A stretch of DNA of 64,000 nt from an uncultured Oscillospiraceae bacterium (lineage in GTDB: Bacteria > Bacillota > Clostridia > Oscillospirales > Oscillospiraceae). The DNA lies in contig CAJUNA010000041.1 in NCBI GenBank assembly GCA_910587645.1, positions 186,001 to 250,000 on the forward strand, written 5' to 3'. Positions 1 through 8,477 of this stretch are shown here, in pieces; the stretch's first letter is position 1, and each line of letters opens with the position of its first letter. A program made the position numbers and the translations under genes. The notes beneath the pieces were generated by a model. That model made no database searches. It was given only the letters and a program-made list of their open reading frames with translations, and had not been told where the DNA came from.

Positions 1-58
1 TTCCTCCTGCCATTTAATTTTGCTCCCCAACGCAAGGCTGGGGAACGATGGCAAATAT

Positions 59-87
59 ATAATACCACATTTTTCCAGACAATGCAA
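59..87 (-). promoter_or_regulatory. Sigma-A-like promoter of a gene off the left edge
   Basis: On the minus strand TTGCAT and TATTAT are separated by 17 bp. The promoter points out of the window toward the ribosome site at positions 1-7. Confidence 0.5.
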
Positions 88-249
88 GTGCTTTTTGTTT
101 ATTTTCAACATTTATTTTATTTCAATCGTCCGATAGTTCGTTGTTTTGAACTATTTTGCTACAACCGCTCTGCCAGGCGCATCTTTCTTTTTCGCCATTC
201 CGCACACCACAGCTACGCAAAAAACCGAAGGTTCCGTGCAAAAAATCTG

Positions 250-278
250 TTTACAATAGCGGAAAATCTTGGTATAAT
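250..278 (+). promoter_or_regulatory. Sigma-A promoter of the PPi-phosphofructokinase gene
   Basis: TTTACA, a 17-bp spacer and a perfect TATAAT lie about 55 bp before the start codon. The ribosome site GGAGG follows at about 320-324. Confidence 0.75.
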
Positions 279-334
279 AGAAAAGAAAGCACATTTATCT
301 ACAAAAAGAAATCCAAATTGGAGGAATTGTTAAA

Positions 335-1567
335 ATGTTAAAAGGTGCATGTATCATCGGGCAGTCCGGCGGCCCCACTTCCGTCATCAACGCCAGCGCG
401 TACGGTGTTATTCGTACCGCGTTGGACAACGAGGCCATTACCAAGGTCTACGGCGCGGAGCACGGCATTAAGGGTGTGCTGAGCGACCGCCTGATCGACA
501 TGTCCCAGGAGGACGCTGGTGAACTGGAGCTGCTGCTCTATACTCCCTCTTCCGCCCTCGGGTCTTGCCGCTATAAGATTGCGGATCCCGATGTGGACGA
601 CACCGATTATAAGCGCATCCTGGAAATCTTCAAAAAGTACGATGTTCGTTACTTTTTCTATAACGGCGGGAACGACTCTATGGACACCTGCAATAAGATC
701 AGCAAGTATATGCAGAAGGTGGGCTACGAGTGCCGCGTGATGGGTGTACCCAAGACCATTGACAACGATCTGTTCGGCACGGACCACTGCCCCGGCTTTG
801 CCTCTGCCGCCAAGTATATCGCCACCTCCTGTATGGAGGTCTACCACGATGCCCGGGTCTACGATACCGGCATGGTCTGCATTATTGAGATTATGGGCCG
901 CCACGCAGGCTGGCTCACCGCCGCCGCCGGGCTTGCCACCGCTATGGGCGAGGGGCCTGACTTGATTTATCTGCCGGAGACCGACTTCGATATGGATAAG
1001 TTCGTCTCCGAGGTGAAGAAGGTCTACGAGGAAAAGGGCAACTGCATGGTGGCCGTATCCGAGGGCATCCATTATGCCAATGGCGCCTTTGTTTCCGAGG
1101 CAAAGACATCCGCCACCGACGGTTTCGGCCACGCCCAGCTGGGCGGTCTGGCCGCGATGCTGGCTGAGGTAGTCAAGGAGAAGATCGGCGCGAAGGTGCG
1201 CGGCATCGAGCTGAGCCTGCTCCAACGCTGCGGCGCCCATCTGGCCAGCCAGACTGATATTGACGAGTCCTTCATGGCTGGCAAGGCTGCGGTGGAGAAC
1301 GCCGTAGCGGGCCTGACCGACAAGATGGTGGGCTTCGAGCGTTGTCAGGAGGGCGGCAAGTATGTGTGCAAGACGAAGCTGTTCAACCTCACTGATGTAG
1401 CGAACACGGAGAAAAAGGTTCCCATCGAATGGATTAACGCCGGGCATAACGGCGTGACCCAGGCGTTTATCGACTATGCCCTCCCCCTCATCCAGGGTGA
1501 GACGAAGATGAAGAAAGAAAACGGCCTGCCCCGGTTCGCGAAGCTGAAGAAGGTTATCGCGAAGTAA
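335..1567 (+). CDS. pfp: PPi-dependent 6-phosphofructokinase
   Basis: This 410-residue protein of the phosphofructokinase superfamily should phosphorylate fructose 6-phosphate in the cytosol, probably reversibly with pyrophosphate. The nucleotide/PPi loop reads GGNDS (residues 111-115) with Asp114, and the substrate loop reads PKTIDND (139-145) with Lys140. In this family an Asp at the GGxD(D/G)S position together with Lys in PKTIDND marks PPi specificity, whereas ATP enzymes usually have Gly there and TIDND without this Lys. MGRHAGW near residue 190 is the usual substrate-binding stretch. The start ATG has GGAGG 10 nt upstream, and the gene stands alone between its own promoter and a terminator. 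PPi preference is inferred from motifs only. Confidence 0.88.
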   Translation: MLKGACIIGQSGGPTSVINASAYGVIRTALDNEAITKVYGAEHGIKGVLSDRLIDMSQEDAGELELLLYTPSSALGSCRYKIADPDVDDTDYKRILEIFKKYDVRYFFYNGGNDSMDTCNKISKYMQKVGYECRVMGVPKTIDNDLFGTDHCPGFASAAKYIATSCMEVYHDARVYDTGMVCIIEIMGRHAGWLTAAAGLATAMGEGPDLIYLPETDFDMDKFVSEVKKVYEEKGNCMVAVSEGIHYANGAFVSEAKTSATDGFGHAQLGGLAAMLAEVVKEKIGAKVRGIELSLLQRCGAHLASQTDIDESFMAGKAAVENAVAGLTDKMVGFERCQEGGKYVCKTKLFNLTDVANTEKKVPIEWINAGHNGVTQAFIDYALPLIQGETKMKKENGLPRFAKLKKVIAK

Positions 1568-1582
1568 GCACCTCTGGTATGA

Positions 1583-1620
1583 AGTACAGCCGGTCCCCTT
1601 CCCTGGGAACCGGCTGTACT
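1583..1620. terminator. Hairpin between convergent pfp and blaR1-like genes
   Basis: The arms AGTACAGCCGGT and ACCGGCTGTACT form a perfect 12-bp stem about 16 nt after the pfp stop codon. It lies 37 nt beyond the stop of the opposing gene, so it can serve both. The downstream T-tract is poor. Confidence 0.65.
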
Positions 1621-1656
1621 CTTCATATCTTAAATTGAACAAAAATTTGATTTTGT

Positions 1657-4236
1657 TTACTCTTGACGGTCAATAGTGCTTTCCACATATTCCCGCAATT
1701 CCGGCATATCGTAGTAAGCCGAAACAGTCTCATCCCGCGTCTCCAAGATTAGGAGTGCAGGCGGTTCTGTATAATCCTTTGTGAATACATGCAGCGTGGA
1801 GCCGTCTGCCAGAAGAAGGTTCAGCTTATACCAGGAAACCTCCTCCTCCCTGTCAAAATGTCCGTAATAGGCCGCTTCAAAGCTGTCCCAGGTATAGAAC
1901 CGGCTCCCCCGTTCCGCGGAACGCAGGCAGTGTACCAGCGTGGCGTTATCGCCATCCGGAGACCCGGTGACGTCTCCCTCCGTCAGGCTTTGCAGAACGT
2001 CCTCCAAAGAGGACCGTGTGCCATCTGGATGGTCCTGGGCGTATTGGGCGAAGTTTTCCAGATTGCCAAACAGGCTCAGGTTTTCATCCCAGTTGTCCAG
2101 CCACCACAAACTGTCATACAGCCGCCCTTCCTGCGCGAAGGTGGCCGCCAAGTTCTGGTCCGTGTTGATCAGCAGTGTGCTGTTTGCCAGCAGCGCGTTG
2201 ACCTCGTCCATAAACGAGGCAATCGCTTCCGGGTCAAACTGGTGGCTTTCTGCGTAGTCGGGGCTGAAAATCAGGTCAAACCGCAGGGAATTTTCCTGCA
2301 CTACCACTTCCCCGCCCTCTGGCGTGAGATAGAAAAGCTTATACTGGTAGTCGCACACACCTCCGCCCATCCAGGGCATGTATTTGAGAAGGTAGTCCTC
2401 TCCATCTACCGAACACAGCAGCAGCGCCATCCAGCCCACATGGGCGGCATAGGCTTCCGCTTCCCAGGAGGGATAGGCGTTTCCGCCCGCGTAAAATTGC
2501 AGTACATGGGTCTCCAACGGCCCGTCCCCAAAGCGTCTCCACCGCAGCGTATCAGGGATGCCGTCATGGTTCAGGTCTGCCTCAATGCCCTGAGAAAGGT
2601 TCAGCTTTTCGGCCAGCCAGGTATCCCCTAAATCAGTGGAGGCCATGGTATAGGTTGGTGCTTCCGTCTCGCTGGGGGCCACATACAAGGTCAGTACTTC
2701 ACCATCGAAGCGAATGCCAGCCGCCATCCGGTCCGGCAGATTGATTTCCTCCCAACGTTCCCCGCCGTCCTTGGTGATGCGGCAGGGTGCGCCGGTCACC
2801 ATCTGCTGGCCCAGGATCAGACGATCCGAGCTGAGAAATCCCACGTCTGAAATACGCCAGTTGGTCTCAGGCATTGCCGTCTCAGTCCAGGTCATGCCGC
2901 CATCTGCCGTCTTGTAGACATAGGTGTCCGCCTGCGCCGTGTCTTGGCTGTAGCATTCAACCAGCCAGCCGTCTTTGGGGGAAACCAGCTTCGCCCAGAC
3001 CTCCGGGGAACCGGACAGCGCAGCGGCGTCCTTCCGCCCCGCCCATGCCCGTGGGACGGGGACAGGTTCTCCAGCCAAGAGCTCCATCGTGTTGCCGTAC
3101 TGGTAGACGATGTGCGGCGTCCTGTCTTCAGAAAGGGTGATTTTGGCATTCATCCAGGCATCGTCTGGACGGTTGACAGCGGCGCTGGGTGGTTCGCGGA
3201 AAATCTCCGGCGGCGCAGGCTCCTTTGCCTGGGCAAACGCGGCTAAAAGTGACAGTGTCAATACGGAAACTACTGCAATCATTGCGCTGACAAGCTGTTT
3301 TGGCTGACAGGCAATCCGGCGGATTCTCTCTGTCAGACTCCGTTTCCCGCCCGTCATTGTGGTAGCAAAATGAAGCAAATCAACTGGGCTTGCCTTCGCA
3401 GTAACCAACGTCAGAAGCGTTTCTCCGTACGCCGCCCTCTCTCCATCGCCAAGTCGTTTGATGGCTCCCGCGTCACAGGCAAGCTCGCCGTCCCGCCTGC
3501 TGCAAACCACCGCCAGCCACACCAGCGGATTCCACCAGTGCGCTGCCAGCGCAATGCCCCGCAATACGCTCCACAAGTGATCCCGGTGGTTATAGTGGGT
3601 CAGTTCATGGGCCAGCACATGCCGGAGCATGGACGGGCTTTCCGCCGTCTCTTCCGTCACATACACCGCAGGCCGGAACACCCCTGCCAGGCAGGGCGAT
3701 GGTAGCCCTGGCGCGGCAAACACAGGAACTGGGGTGTTCAAACCTTCCAGCGGCCATCTCACCCGCCGCAGCCGCAGCCAGAAGCGCAGGTTGCTGGCCA
3801 GCAGCGCCGTTCCCATCGCGAGCGTTCCGGCCAGCCACACCCATCCCAGCAGTTCCAAGGGGCTGATTCTCTCTGCATAGCGTGTGATGGTTTTTCCGTC
3901 ATCTTCCAGCCGGGAATAACCGAAGGAATTGGGATCCGTCAATGCGCCCCCCTCCCCCACGGCTATATCGGATTCCTCCACCGGCTGGGACTGCACAGGC
4001 AGGAGGTAAATGCTCTCTTCCCGCATCGCTTCCGGCGGGGTCCATTTGGGGAGCTGCGGCACCGTTACCGCCAGTGAGATGAACGACGCCGGTATGAGCA
4101 GCCGCACCAGCACAACCGCCCACAATCCATACCGCAACCCCGCGCCGATACACTTCCCCAGCAGCCCCCGCAGAGCCAATACCACTAAAATCAGCGCGCT
4201 TGTGGAGACAGCCCACTCACTCAGCATAGCCGTCAT
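1657..4236 (-). CDS. BlaR1/MecR1-type M56 peptidase receptor with Asp-box sensor region
   Basis: This 859-residue membrane protein has the BlaR1/MecR1 layout in its N-terminal half. There are hydrophobic segments near residues 10-23, 35-58, 127-150 and 314-336, and a zinc-protease motif HELTH at 210-214 with the third ligand region GELACD at 250-255. Such proteins transmit an extracellular signal by proteolysis and relieve a BlaI-type repressor. That repressor lies immediately upstream with a 4-nt overlap. Residues 340-859 do not resemble the penicillin-binding domain of BlaR1. They contain three Asp-box-like repeats (442-450, 488-495, 533-540) and a calcium-loop-like DLNHDG at 554-559. The stimulus is therefore unknown, and beta-lactam sensing should not be assumed. 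Confidence 0.85.
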   Translation of the reverse strand: MTAMLSEWAVSTSALILVVLALRGLLGKCIGAGLRYGLWAVVLVRLLIPASFISLAVTVPQLPKWTPPEAMREESIYLLPVQSQPVEESDIAVGEGGALTDPNSFGYSRLEDDGKTITRYAERISPLELLGWVWLAGTLAMGTALLASNLRFWLRLRRVRWPLEGLNTPVPVFAAPGLPSPCLAGVFRPAVYVTEETAESPSMLRHVLAHELTHYNHRDHLWSVLRGIALAAHWWNPLVWLAVVCSRRDGELACDAGAIKRLGDGERAAYGETLLTLVTAKASPVDLLHFATTMTGGKRSLTERIRRIACQPKQLVSAMIAVVSVLTLSLLAAFAQAKEPAPPEIFREPPSAAVNRPDDAWMNAKITLSEDRTPHIVYQYGNTMELLAGEPVPVPRAWAGRKDAAALSGSPEVWAKLVSPKDGWLVECYSQDTAQADTYVYKTADGGMTWTETAMPETNWRISDVGFLSSDRLILGQQMVTGAPCRITKDGGERWEEINLPDRMAAGIRFDGEVLTLYVAPSETEAPTYTMASTDLGDTWLAEKLNLSQGIEADLNHDGIPDTLRWRRFGDGPLETHVLQFYAGGNAYPSWEAEAYAAHVGWMALLLCSVDGEDYLLKYMPWMGGGVCDYQYKLFYLTPEGGEVVVQENSLRFDLIFSPDYAESHQFDPEAIASFMDEVNALLANSTLLINTDQNLAATFAQEGRLYDSLWWLDNWDENLSLFGNLENFAQYAQDHPDGTRSSLEDVLQSLTEGDVTGSPDGDNATLVHCLRSAERGSRFYTWDSFEAAYYGHFDREEEVSWYKLNLLLADGSTLHVFTKDYTEPPALLILETRDETVSAYYDMPELREYVESTIDRQE

Positions 4237-4616
4237 TGTCCATCTCCCTTCTCCGCTTGTGCCAGGATTTCCCGCAATTCTGCAATTTCCTCCCGGCTTA
4301 ATTCCTGCCGCTGGGCCATGGCGGTCATCATCAGCCCTACGCTGCCCCGGTACACTCGGTTCAGGAAGCTTCTGGTCTCGGATATCTCCGCTTGCTCCTG
4401 TTCCACAGCAGGTGTATAGGATTTCCCCTTGCCAGCGATTTTGCAGTGAACAAGCCCCTTCTCCTCCATGCGCCGCAGGGTGGTGATAGTAGTGCTCTTA
4501 GCCCAGCCTACCGTTTGACGTAAATTTGCCACAAGCTGCATCACCGTCTGCGGGTTTTCCCGCCACAGGCTGTCCAGTACGCTCCACTCGCTGCCCGTCA
4601 GCTTGACCGGTTCCAT
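4233..4616 (-). CDS. BlaI/MecI/CopY-family repressor
   Basis: This 127-residue winged-helix repressor has the family opening LTxxEWxVLDxLW followed by the recognition-helix stretch WAKSTTITTLRRMEEKGLV. The C-terminal helices should form the dimer and the site cut after signalling. Its gene precedes and overlaps the receptor-protease gene by the ATGA tetranucleotide, the standard translationally coupled pair. An inverted pair of TTGTAGA half-sites overlaps its promoter, so autorepression is likely. Which genes outside this operon it controls cannot be seen. Confidence 0.92.
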   Translation of the reverse strand: MEPVKLTGSEWSVLDSLWRENPQTVMQLVANLRQTVGWAKSTTITTLRRMEEKGLVHCKIAGKGKSYTPAVEQEQAEISETRSFLNRVYRGSVGLMMTAMAQRQELSREEIAELREILAQAEKGDGQ

Positions 4617-4637
4617 ATCATCCCTCCTTTGGTTTAT

Positions 4638-4677
4638 ATTGTAGACCTATCTTACCACATTAGATCTACAATGTCAA
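4638..4677 (-). promoter_or_regulatory. Promoter and probable operator of the blaI-blaR pair
   Basis: On the minus strand TTGACA (4672-4677) and TAAGAT (4649-4654) are 17 bp apart. ATTGTAGA occurs at 4638-4645 on the plus strand and at 4665-4672 on the minus strand. This makes an inverted pair that flanks the -10 and reaches the -35. BlaI-family operators are typically built from TGTA/TACA half-sites, so this fits repression by occlusion. Confidence 0.75.
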
Positions 4678-4699
4678 CCTAAATTTCCCCCGCAGAAAA

Positions 4700-4735
4700 G
4701 CAGACCCCGTCCAGCCTTAGCCGGACAGGGCCTGC
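4700..4735 (-). terminator. Intrinsic terminator of the hprK-to-nucleotidyltransferase run
   Basis: Read on the minus strand, GCAGGCCCTGTCC pairs with GGACGGGGTCTGC (13 bp with two G-U pairs, 10-nt loop) and is followed by TTTTCT. It lies just after the nucleotidyltransferase stop codon. Confidence 0.8.
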
Positions 4736-4740
4736 CTGAT

Positions 4741-5586
4741 TCATTTTTCTGCCAAGGCTTCCTCTACCCACATGCGCAACTGCCGGTGGGCATCTTGGAG
4801 CAATTGCCTTTGCTCCTCCAAAACTGCCGCATCCTTTGGCGCGGAGAGCAGCAGTTCCAGCTTCCCGGGCCGCAGGGCGTCTGGACAGATTGGCAGCTTT
4901 GCCAGCGTAGCTTCCAACTTTTTATCCCCGGTAAAGTAAGCCCGGTTCAGCGCAAAAACCACCTGCACCATGTCCAGGACCGTATGCAGGACGATTGGAG
5001 CGGTAAACAGCACATCCTTCCGCTTCACCGCGCTCTCATAATGGAAATTCCCCATCCACGTCCCAGCGCGGCTTAGGAAATCCGTCATAATTGCGCGGCG
5101 CAGCGGCGCGGGATACGCCGCCACCTTAGCCTGATACGCGGCCAGCACCCCGTCCGGATCCCAAACAGGTTTCAAAAAGCTGAGTTCGCACAAATAGATG
5201 AACGTATAATACCCGTTAGAAGTCCATGTAGCGGGAATGATCTCGTACCGCCCCTTGAGAGAATCCTCCACCACCTGATCCATCCGTGTGAGGGTTCGCC
5301 CCACCGCTTCCACTGGGGTTCCCTGGTACATAAAGTCCATCTCGCCGCCCCAGGGCGCGACATCAAAACTCTCGCCCACCCAAGGCGTGGTTTCCGGGTC
5401 TGCAACGGAAGCAATCAATGCCTTTCGCTCCGCCCACGGCTTAGGCCGTTCCGCAAAGATATATAGGTCGATGTCCGAGGAAGCGTCCGCCGCGCCCTTG
5501 GCGTGTGCGCCAGCCAAGGCGATCGCGCATTTCCCCTCCACCGTTTCCTTGAGCAGTTCCACCAGTGCCAAAATTTTCTGTTCCAT
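4741..5586 (-). CDS. Nucleotidyltransferase-fold protein with DUF4037-like C-terminus
   Basis: This 281-residue soluble protein has a Pol-beta-type nucleotidyltransferase fold at its N-terminus. The motif is AGAHAKG...SDIDLYIF, with the two metal Asp residues near 38 and 40 and a third acidic position in EMDF near 103. The usual Ser of the GS motif is Ala here. The C-terminal half is helical and resembles the DUF4037 extension found on stand-alone nucleotidyltransferases, some of which modify antibiotics. The substrate is unknown and I would not call it a resistance gene. It is the last gene before a terminator. Confidence 0.7.
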   Translation of the reverse strand: MEQKILALVELLKETVEGKCAIALAGAHAKGAADASSDIDLYIFAERPKPWAERKALIASVADPETTPWVGESFDVAPWGGEMDFMYQGTPVEAVGRTLTRMDQVVEDSLKGRYEIIPATWTSNGYYTFIYLCELSFLKPVWDPDGVLAAYQAKVAAYPAPLRRAIMTDFLSRAGTWMGNFHYESAVKRKDVLFTAPIVLHTVLDMVQVVFALNRAYFTGDKKLEATLAKLPICPDALRPGKLELLLSAPKDAAVLEEQRQLLQDAHRQLRMWVEEALAEK

Positions 5587-5614
5587 TCAAGCCTCCTGCC
5601 TGGACAATGCGGCC

Positions 5615-6892
5615 TTAGTTCTTCCCCAGCAGCTTTTCCAGTGCGGCCAGGCGCAAGCAGACGCAGAACACATCAATAGCGGCTTCCAGCTCCGCAACCG
5701 GCGGCAGGCTGGGGGCGATGCGGATATTGCGATCTCTGGGGTCGATGCTGTTGGGGAAGGTAGCCCCGGCGCCGGTCATGACCACGCCCGCTTCCTTGCA
5801 CAGAGCCAGCGTCCGTTTTGCCAGGCCGTCCTCGGTGTCCAAGCTGACGAAATACCCGCCGGTAGGACGCTTCCAGGACGCAATGCCCAGGGGGGCAATT
5901 TCCTTATCCAGCGCATCCAGGACGGCGCGGAACTTCGGCCCAAGGATCGCGGCATGTTTTTTCATTAACGCCAAGGTGTGAGCCTTATCCTTGAGATAGC
6001 GCACATGGCGGAGCTGGTTAACTTTGTCATAGCTGATGGACTGATAGGTCATCAGGCTTACCATATATTTGATGTTATCCACGCTGGACGCCATCACAGA
6101 TACCCCCGCGCCGGGGAAGGTGACCTTAGAGGTAGACGCAAACTCAAACACCATATCCGGATTCCCGGATTCCCGGCACAGGGAGATGATGTCCGGGAAA
6201 GGTACATACTCCCCTTCAAACTCATGGATGCAGTAGGCGTTATCCCACATGATTACAAAGTCCGGCGCGGCGGGCTTCAGATTGGCAAACCGGCGGATGG
6301 TCTCCGCGCTGTAGATGATACCCTCAGGGTTGGAGTACTTGGGAACGCACCAGATGCCCTTGACGGCGGGGTCCTTCACCGCTTCCTCCACGGCGTCCAT
6401 GTCGGGTCCGTCTGCGGTCATGGGAATAGTAATCAGCTCCATGCCGAAGGATTTTGTCACATTGAAGTGCCGGTCATATCCAGGAGAGGGGCACAAAAAC
6501 TTCACCGTATCCAGCTTGCTCCAGGGTTTTTCGCTGTGCAGCAGGCCGTGGGTGTAGGCCTTGGCAATAGTGTCGTACATCAGCGTCAGGCTGGCGTTTC
6601 CGCCAATGAAGCACTCCTCCGGCCGGCATCCCAGGATTTCCGCGAAGTAGGCTTTCGCGCAGGGCAGGCCGGTCAGCTCGCCGTAGTTGCGCACATCGAA
6701 GCCGTCCACCACGCAGTCCTCCGGCTTGGACAGGACGGTCAGCATATCGCTGACCAGATCAAGCTGCTCCTTCCCTGGCTTGCCCCGGGACATGTCCAGC
6801 TTCAAGCCCTTGCCCTTCAGTTCCTCGAAACGCCGGGATACGGCCTCATATTCCGCCGTCAGCTGCGCCTGATCCATGCTTCTGTATTCCAT
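5615..6892 (-). CDS. Class I aminotransferase, aspartate-aminotransferase-like (PF12897 type)
   Basis: This 425-residue PLP enzyme begins MEYRSMDQAQL. I chose this start because AGGAGA lies 9 nt upstream; an upstream Met nine codons earlier has none. The opening LDMSRGKPGKEQLDLV and the PLP-lysine stretch FASTSKVTFPGAGVSV fit the clade of fold-type I aminotransferases annotated as aspartate or alanine-glyoxylate aminotransferase in Clostridia. The expected role is reversible transfer of an amino group between aspartate or alanine and 2-oxoglutarate in the cytosol. Substrate specificity cannot be settled from sequence. The gene is co-oriented with and 55 nt from the ROK kinase gene. Confidence 0.82.
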   Translation of the reverse strand: MEYRSMDQAQLTAEYEAVSRRFEELKGKGLKLDMSRGKPGKEQLDLVSDMLTVLSKPEDCVVDGFDVRNYGELTGLPCAKAYFAEILGCRPEECFIGGNASLTLMYDTIAKAYTHGLLHSEKPWSKLDTVKFLCPSPGYDRHFNVTKSFGMELITIPMTADGPDMDAVEEAVKDPAVKGIWCVPKYSNPEGIIYSAETIRRFANLKPAAPDFVIMWDNAYCIHEFEGEYVPFPDIISLCRESGNPDMVFEFASTSKVTFPGAGVSVMASSVDNIKYMVSLMTYQSISYDKVNQLRHVRYLKDKAHTLALMKKHAAILGPKFRAVLDALDKEIAPLGIASWKRPTGGYFVSLDTEDGLAKRTLALCKEAGVVMTGAGATFPNSIDPRDRNIRIAPSLPPVAELEAAIDVFCVCLRLAALEKLLGKN

Positions 6893-6947
6893 GATAAATC
6901 TTCTCCTTTTGCCCCGCAATGCGGGGATATTTCATAAAAACCTGTGC

Positions 6948-7907
6948 CTAACGCCCCTGCAAGCCCAGCAGCGCCGCGCCGATGATTCCGGCATCGTTCC
7001 CCAGCTTTGCCTTCACCAGCCTGGTATGCCGGTCCGCCTCCCTGCCGAAGCAGGCTTCCAGCACCATGCTTTGCAGCGGCAGCAGCAAATCCTCATCCCG
7101 CTCATGGCTGACGCCGCCTCCCAGGGCGATGACCTCCGGCTGGAATATGTTGATGAAATTGGACAGCCCACAGCCCAGATAGTCCAGATATTGCGCCACC
7201 ACGTCCTGGGCGGCGGCATCCCTCTGCCGCTTCGCCTCAAAGGCGGTGCGTCCGTCCACCCGGCTCAGGTCGCCGCCCACCAGCCCCCACATAATGGAGT
7301 CCTTATGCTGCTCCATCGCAGCCATAGTCTGGCGGATGAGCGCGTTGGCGGAAGCGTACCGCTCCCAGCAGCCCCGCCGCCCGCAGGTACACGGCTCACC
7401 GTTGTGGACGATGACGGTGTGCCCGCCCTCGCCTGCGCAGCCGTTGACGCCGGTATGGATTCTGCCGTTAAGGATGATTCCAGTCCCAATGCCCGTCCCC
7501 AGGGTAACCAAAATCAGGCTCTCAATGTTCTTGTCCTCGAAGTGATAAAATTCCCCCAGCGCGGCGCAGTCCGCATCGTTGCCTAAATGCACCGGTATGC
7601 CGTCCCAGCGGCGGTGGAACATCTCCACCACGGGCATAAAGCGGATCGGGATGTTCACGGTCTTGATGACCACGCCCTTCTTATCGTCCACCGGCCCCGG
7701 GAACCCCATGCCTACCGAGGCTACCTGCTCCCGTGGCACGTGGTTTTCCTCAATCAGCCCGATGGCCATTTCCGCCAGGGCCTCCCCCATCTGCTCCATG
7801 GACGTGAACTGCAAGGGCTGTTTTTTCGTCGCGGTAATCTGGTACTTCTCGTCCACCAGGCCCGCCTTCAGGTTCGTGCCGCCAATGTCAATGCCAATAT
7901 AGTACAT
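6948..7907 (-). CDS. ROK-family sugar kinase, probable glucokinase
   Basis: This 319-residue ROK kinase has the N-terminal phosphate loop GIDIGGTNLKAG (residues 5-16). The catalytic Asp is in GND (109-111), the sugar-binding Glu and His are in GEGGH (159-163), and the zinc signature is CTCGRRGCWE (173-182). It most likely phosphorylates glucose at C6 with ATP. No helix-turn-helix precedes the kinase domain, so it is an enzyme and not a ROK repressor. GGAGG sits 7 nt before the ATG. Hexose specificity (glucose versus N-acetylmannosamine or fructose) is inferred. Confidence 0.88.
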   Translation of the reverse strand: MYYIGIDIGGTNLKAGLVDEKYQITATKKQPLQFTSMEQMGEALAEMAIGLIEENHVPREQVASVGMGFPGPVDDKKGVVIKTVNIPIRFMPVVEMFHRRWDGIPVHLGNDADCAALGEFYHFEDKNIESLILVTLGTGIGTGIILNGRIHTGVNGCAGEGGHTVIVHNGEPCTCGRRGCWERYASANALIRQTMAAMEQHKDSIMWGLVGGDLSRVDGRTAFEAKRQRDAAAQDVVAQYLDYLGCGLSNFINIFQPEVIALGGGVSHERDEDLLLPLQSMVLEACFGREADRHTRLVKAKLGNDAGIIGAALLGLQGR

Positions 7908-7922
7908 AGCCGTCCCTCCCGG

Positions 7923-8384
7923 TCATTCTATATTTTTCAGGCCGTCATATAGCTCATTAAAGGACTTCTCCCTGGCGCACCTGCCGTAGGACACTGCCCT
8001 GTCCTCCCCGAATTCCAGCAGGAAGCACTTGGCCAGCTCCTCCACGGTGATCTCCAGGGCGGTGAAGAACTGCCGGTATGCAAAATCCCACGCCGGGGTA
8101 CCCTCCTCAAAGTGGCTGGTAATGAGTGATTCCGTCACTTGGTCCAGAGGGTACATCTTAATGTGCATCAGCTCATGCACAATAACCTCCTCCAGATTTT
8201 CCTGCTTCGGGTTGGCGGCATTCAGCAGCAAAATCGCCTTATGGTCTGTGCAGTCGATTTTGAAATCCCCGGTCTTCCGCCACTCCGGATCCTCCACGAA
8301 TTGCAACTGGACATCCCAGCCGGGGGTGATCCGGAGTTTTTTGCAGTATTTGTCAAAAAGCCGCTGTAAATTCTCTTTGTCCAT
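7923..8384 (-). CDS. Small HExxH putative metallopeptidase
   Basis: This is a 153-residue protein that I do not recognise as a named family. It has a zincin motif HELMH at residues 70-74 within a helix-like stretch EEVIVHELMHIKM, and acidic residues downstream that could give a third ligand. It has no signal peptide or membrane segment, so it is probably cytosolic. Small zincin-like proteins of this type occur singly in Clostridia and phages. AAAGGA lies 9 nt before the start. It sits 15 nt upstream of the ROK kinase gene in the same run. Proteolytic activity is inference. Confidence 0.6.
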   Translation of the reverse strand: MDKENLQRLFDKYCKKLRITPGWDVQLQFVEDPEWRKTGDFKIDCTDHKAILLLNAANPKQENLEEVIVHELMHIKMYPLDQVTESLITSHFEEGTPAWDFAYRQFFTALEITVEELAKCFLLEFGEDRAVSYGRCAREKSFNELYDGLKNIE

Positions 8385-8477
8385 TTGGTTATCCTTTCAT
8401 CATAATGCAAGTTTTCGTTATCGTCCAGTAATTCCCTATCTTCAGGTAATTTGCAGGTTTATTTTGCTAAAAAGAAA

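Larger units (their letters stand above)
1..334. other. Non-coding divergent leader at left edge
   Basis: No convincing gene lies here. The first bases read on the minus strand give a ribosome site (GGAGGAA), so a minus-strand gene probably begins just outside the window. A small hairpin (CCCCA/TGGGG, about 26-44) lies in its leader. Two back-to-back sigma-A-like promoters, annotated separately, serve that gene and the phosphofructokinase gene. A reading frame at 82-333 (+) has no family resemblance and covers the pfp promoter. Confidence 0.6.

Noticed and set aside
82..333. 83-residue frame in the left leader
   Set aside because: It runs through the pfp promoter and ribosome site and has no recognisable features.
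338..1642. 434-residue open frame antisense to the phosphofructokinase gene
   Set aside because: It exists because of the GC-rich codon pattern of the real gene. It has no ribosome site and low-complexity Gly/His/Ala composition.
4741..5586. Aminoglycoside nucleotidyltransferase resistance gene
   Set aside because: The fold and SDIDL motif fit nucleotidyltransferases in general, but the Ser of the GS motif is missing and no resistance-family signature is visible.
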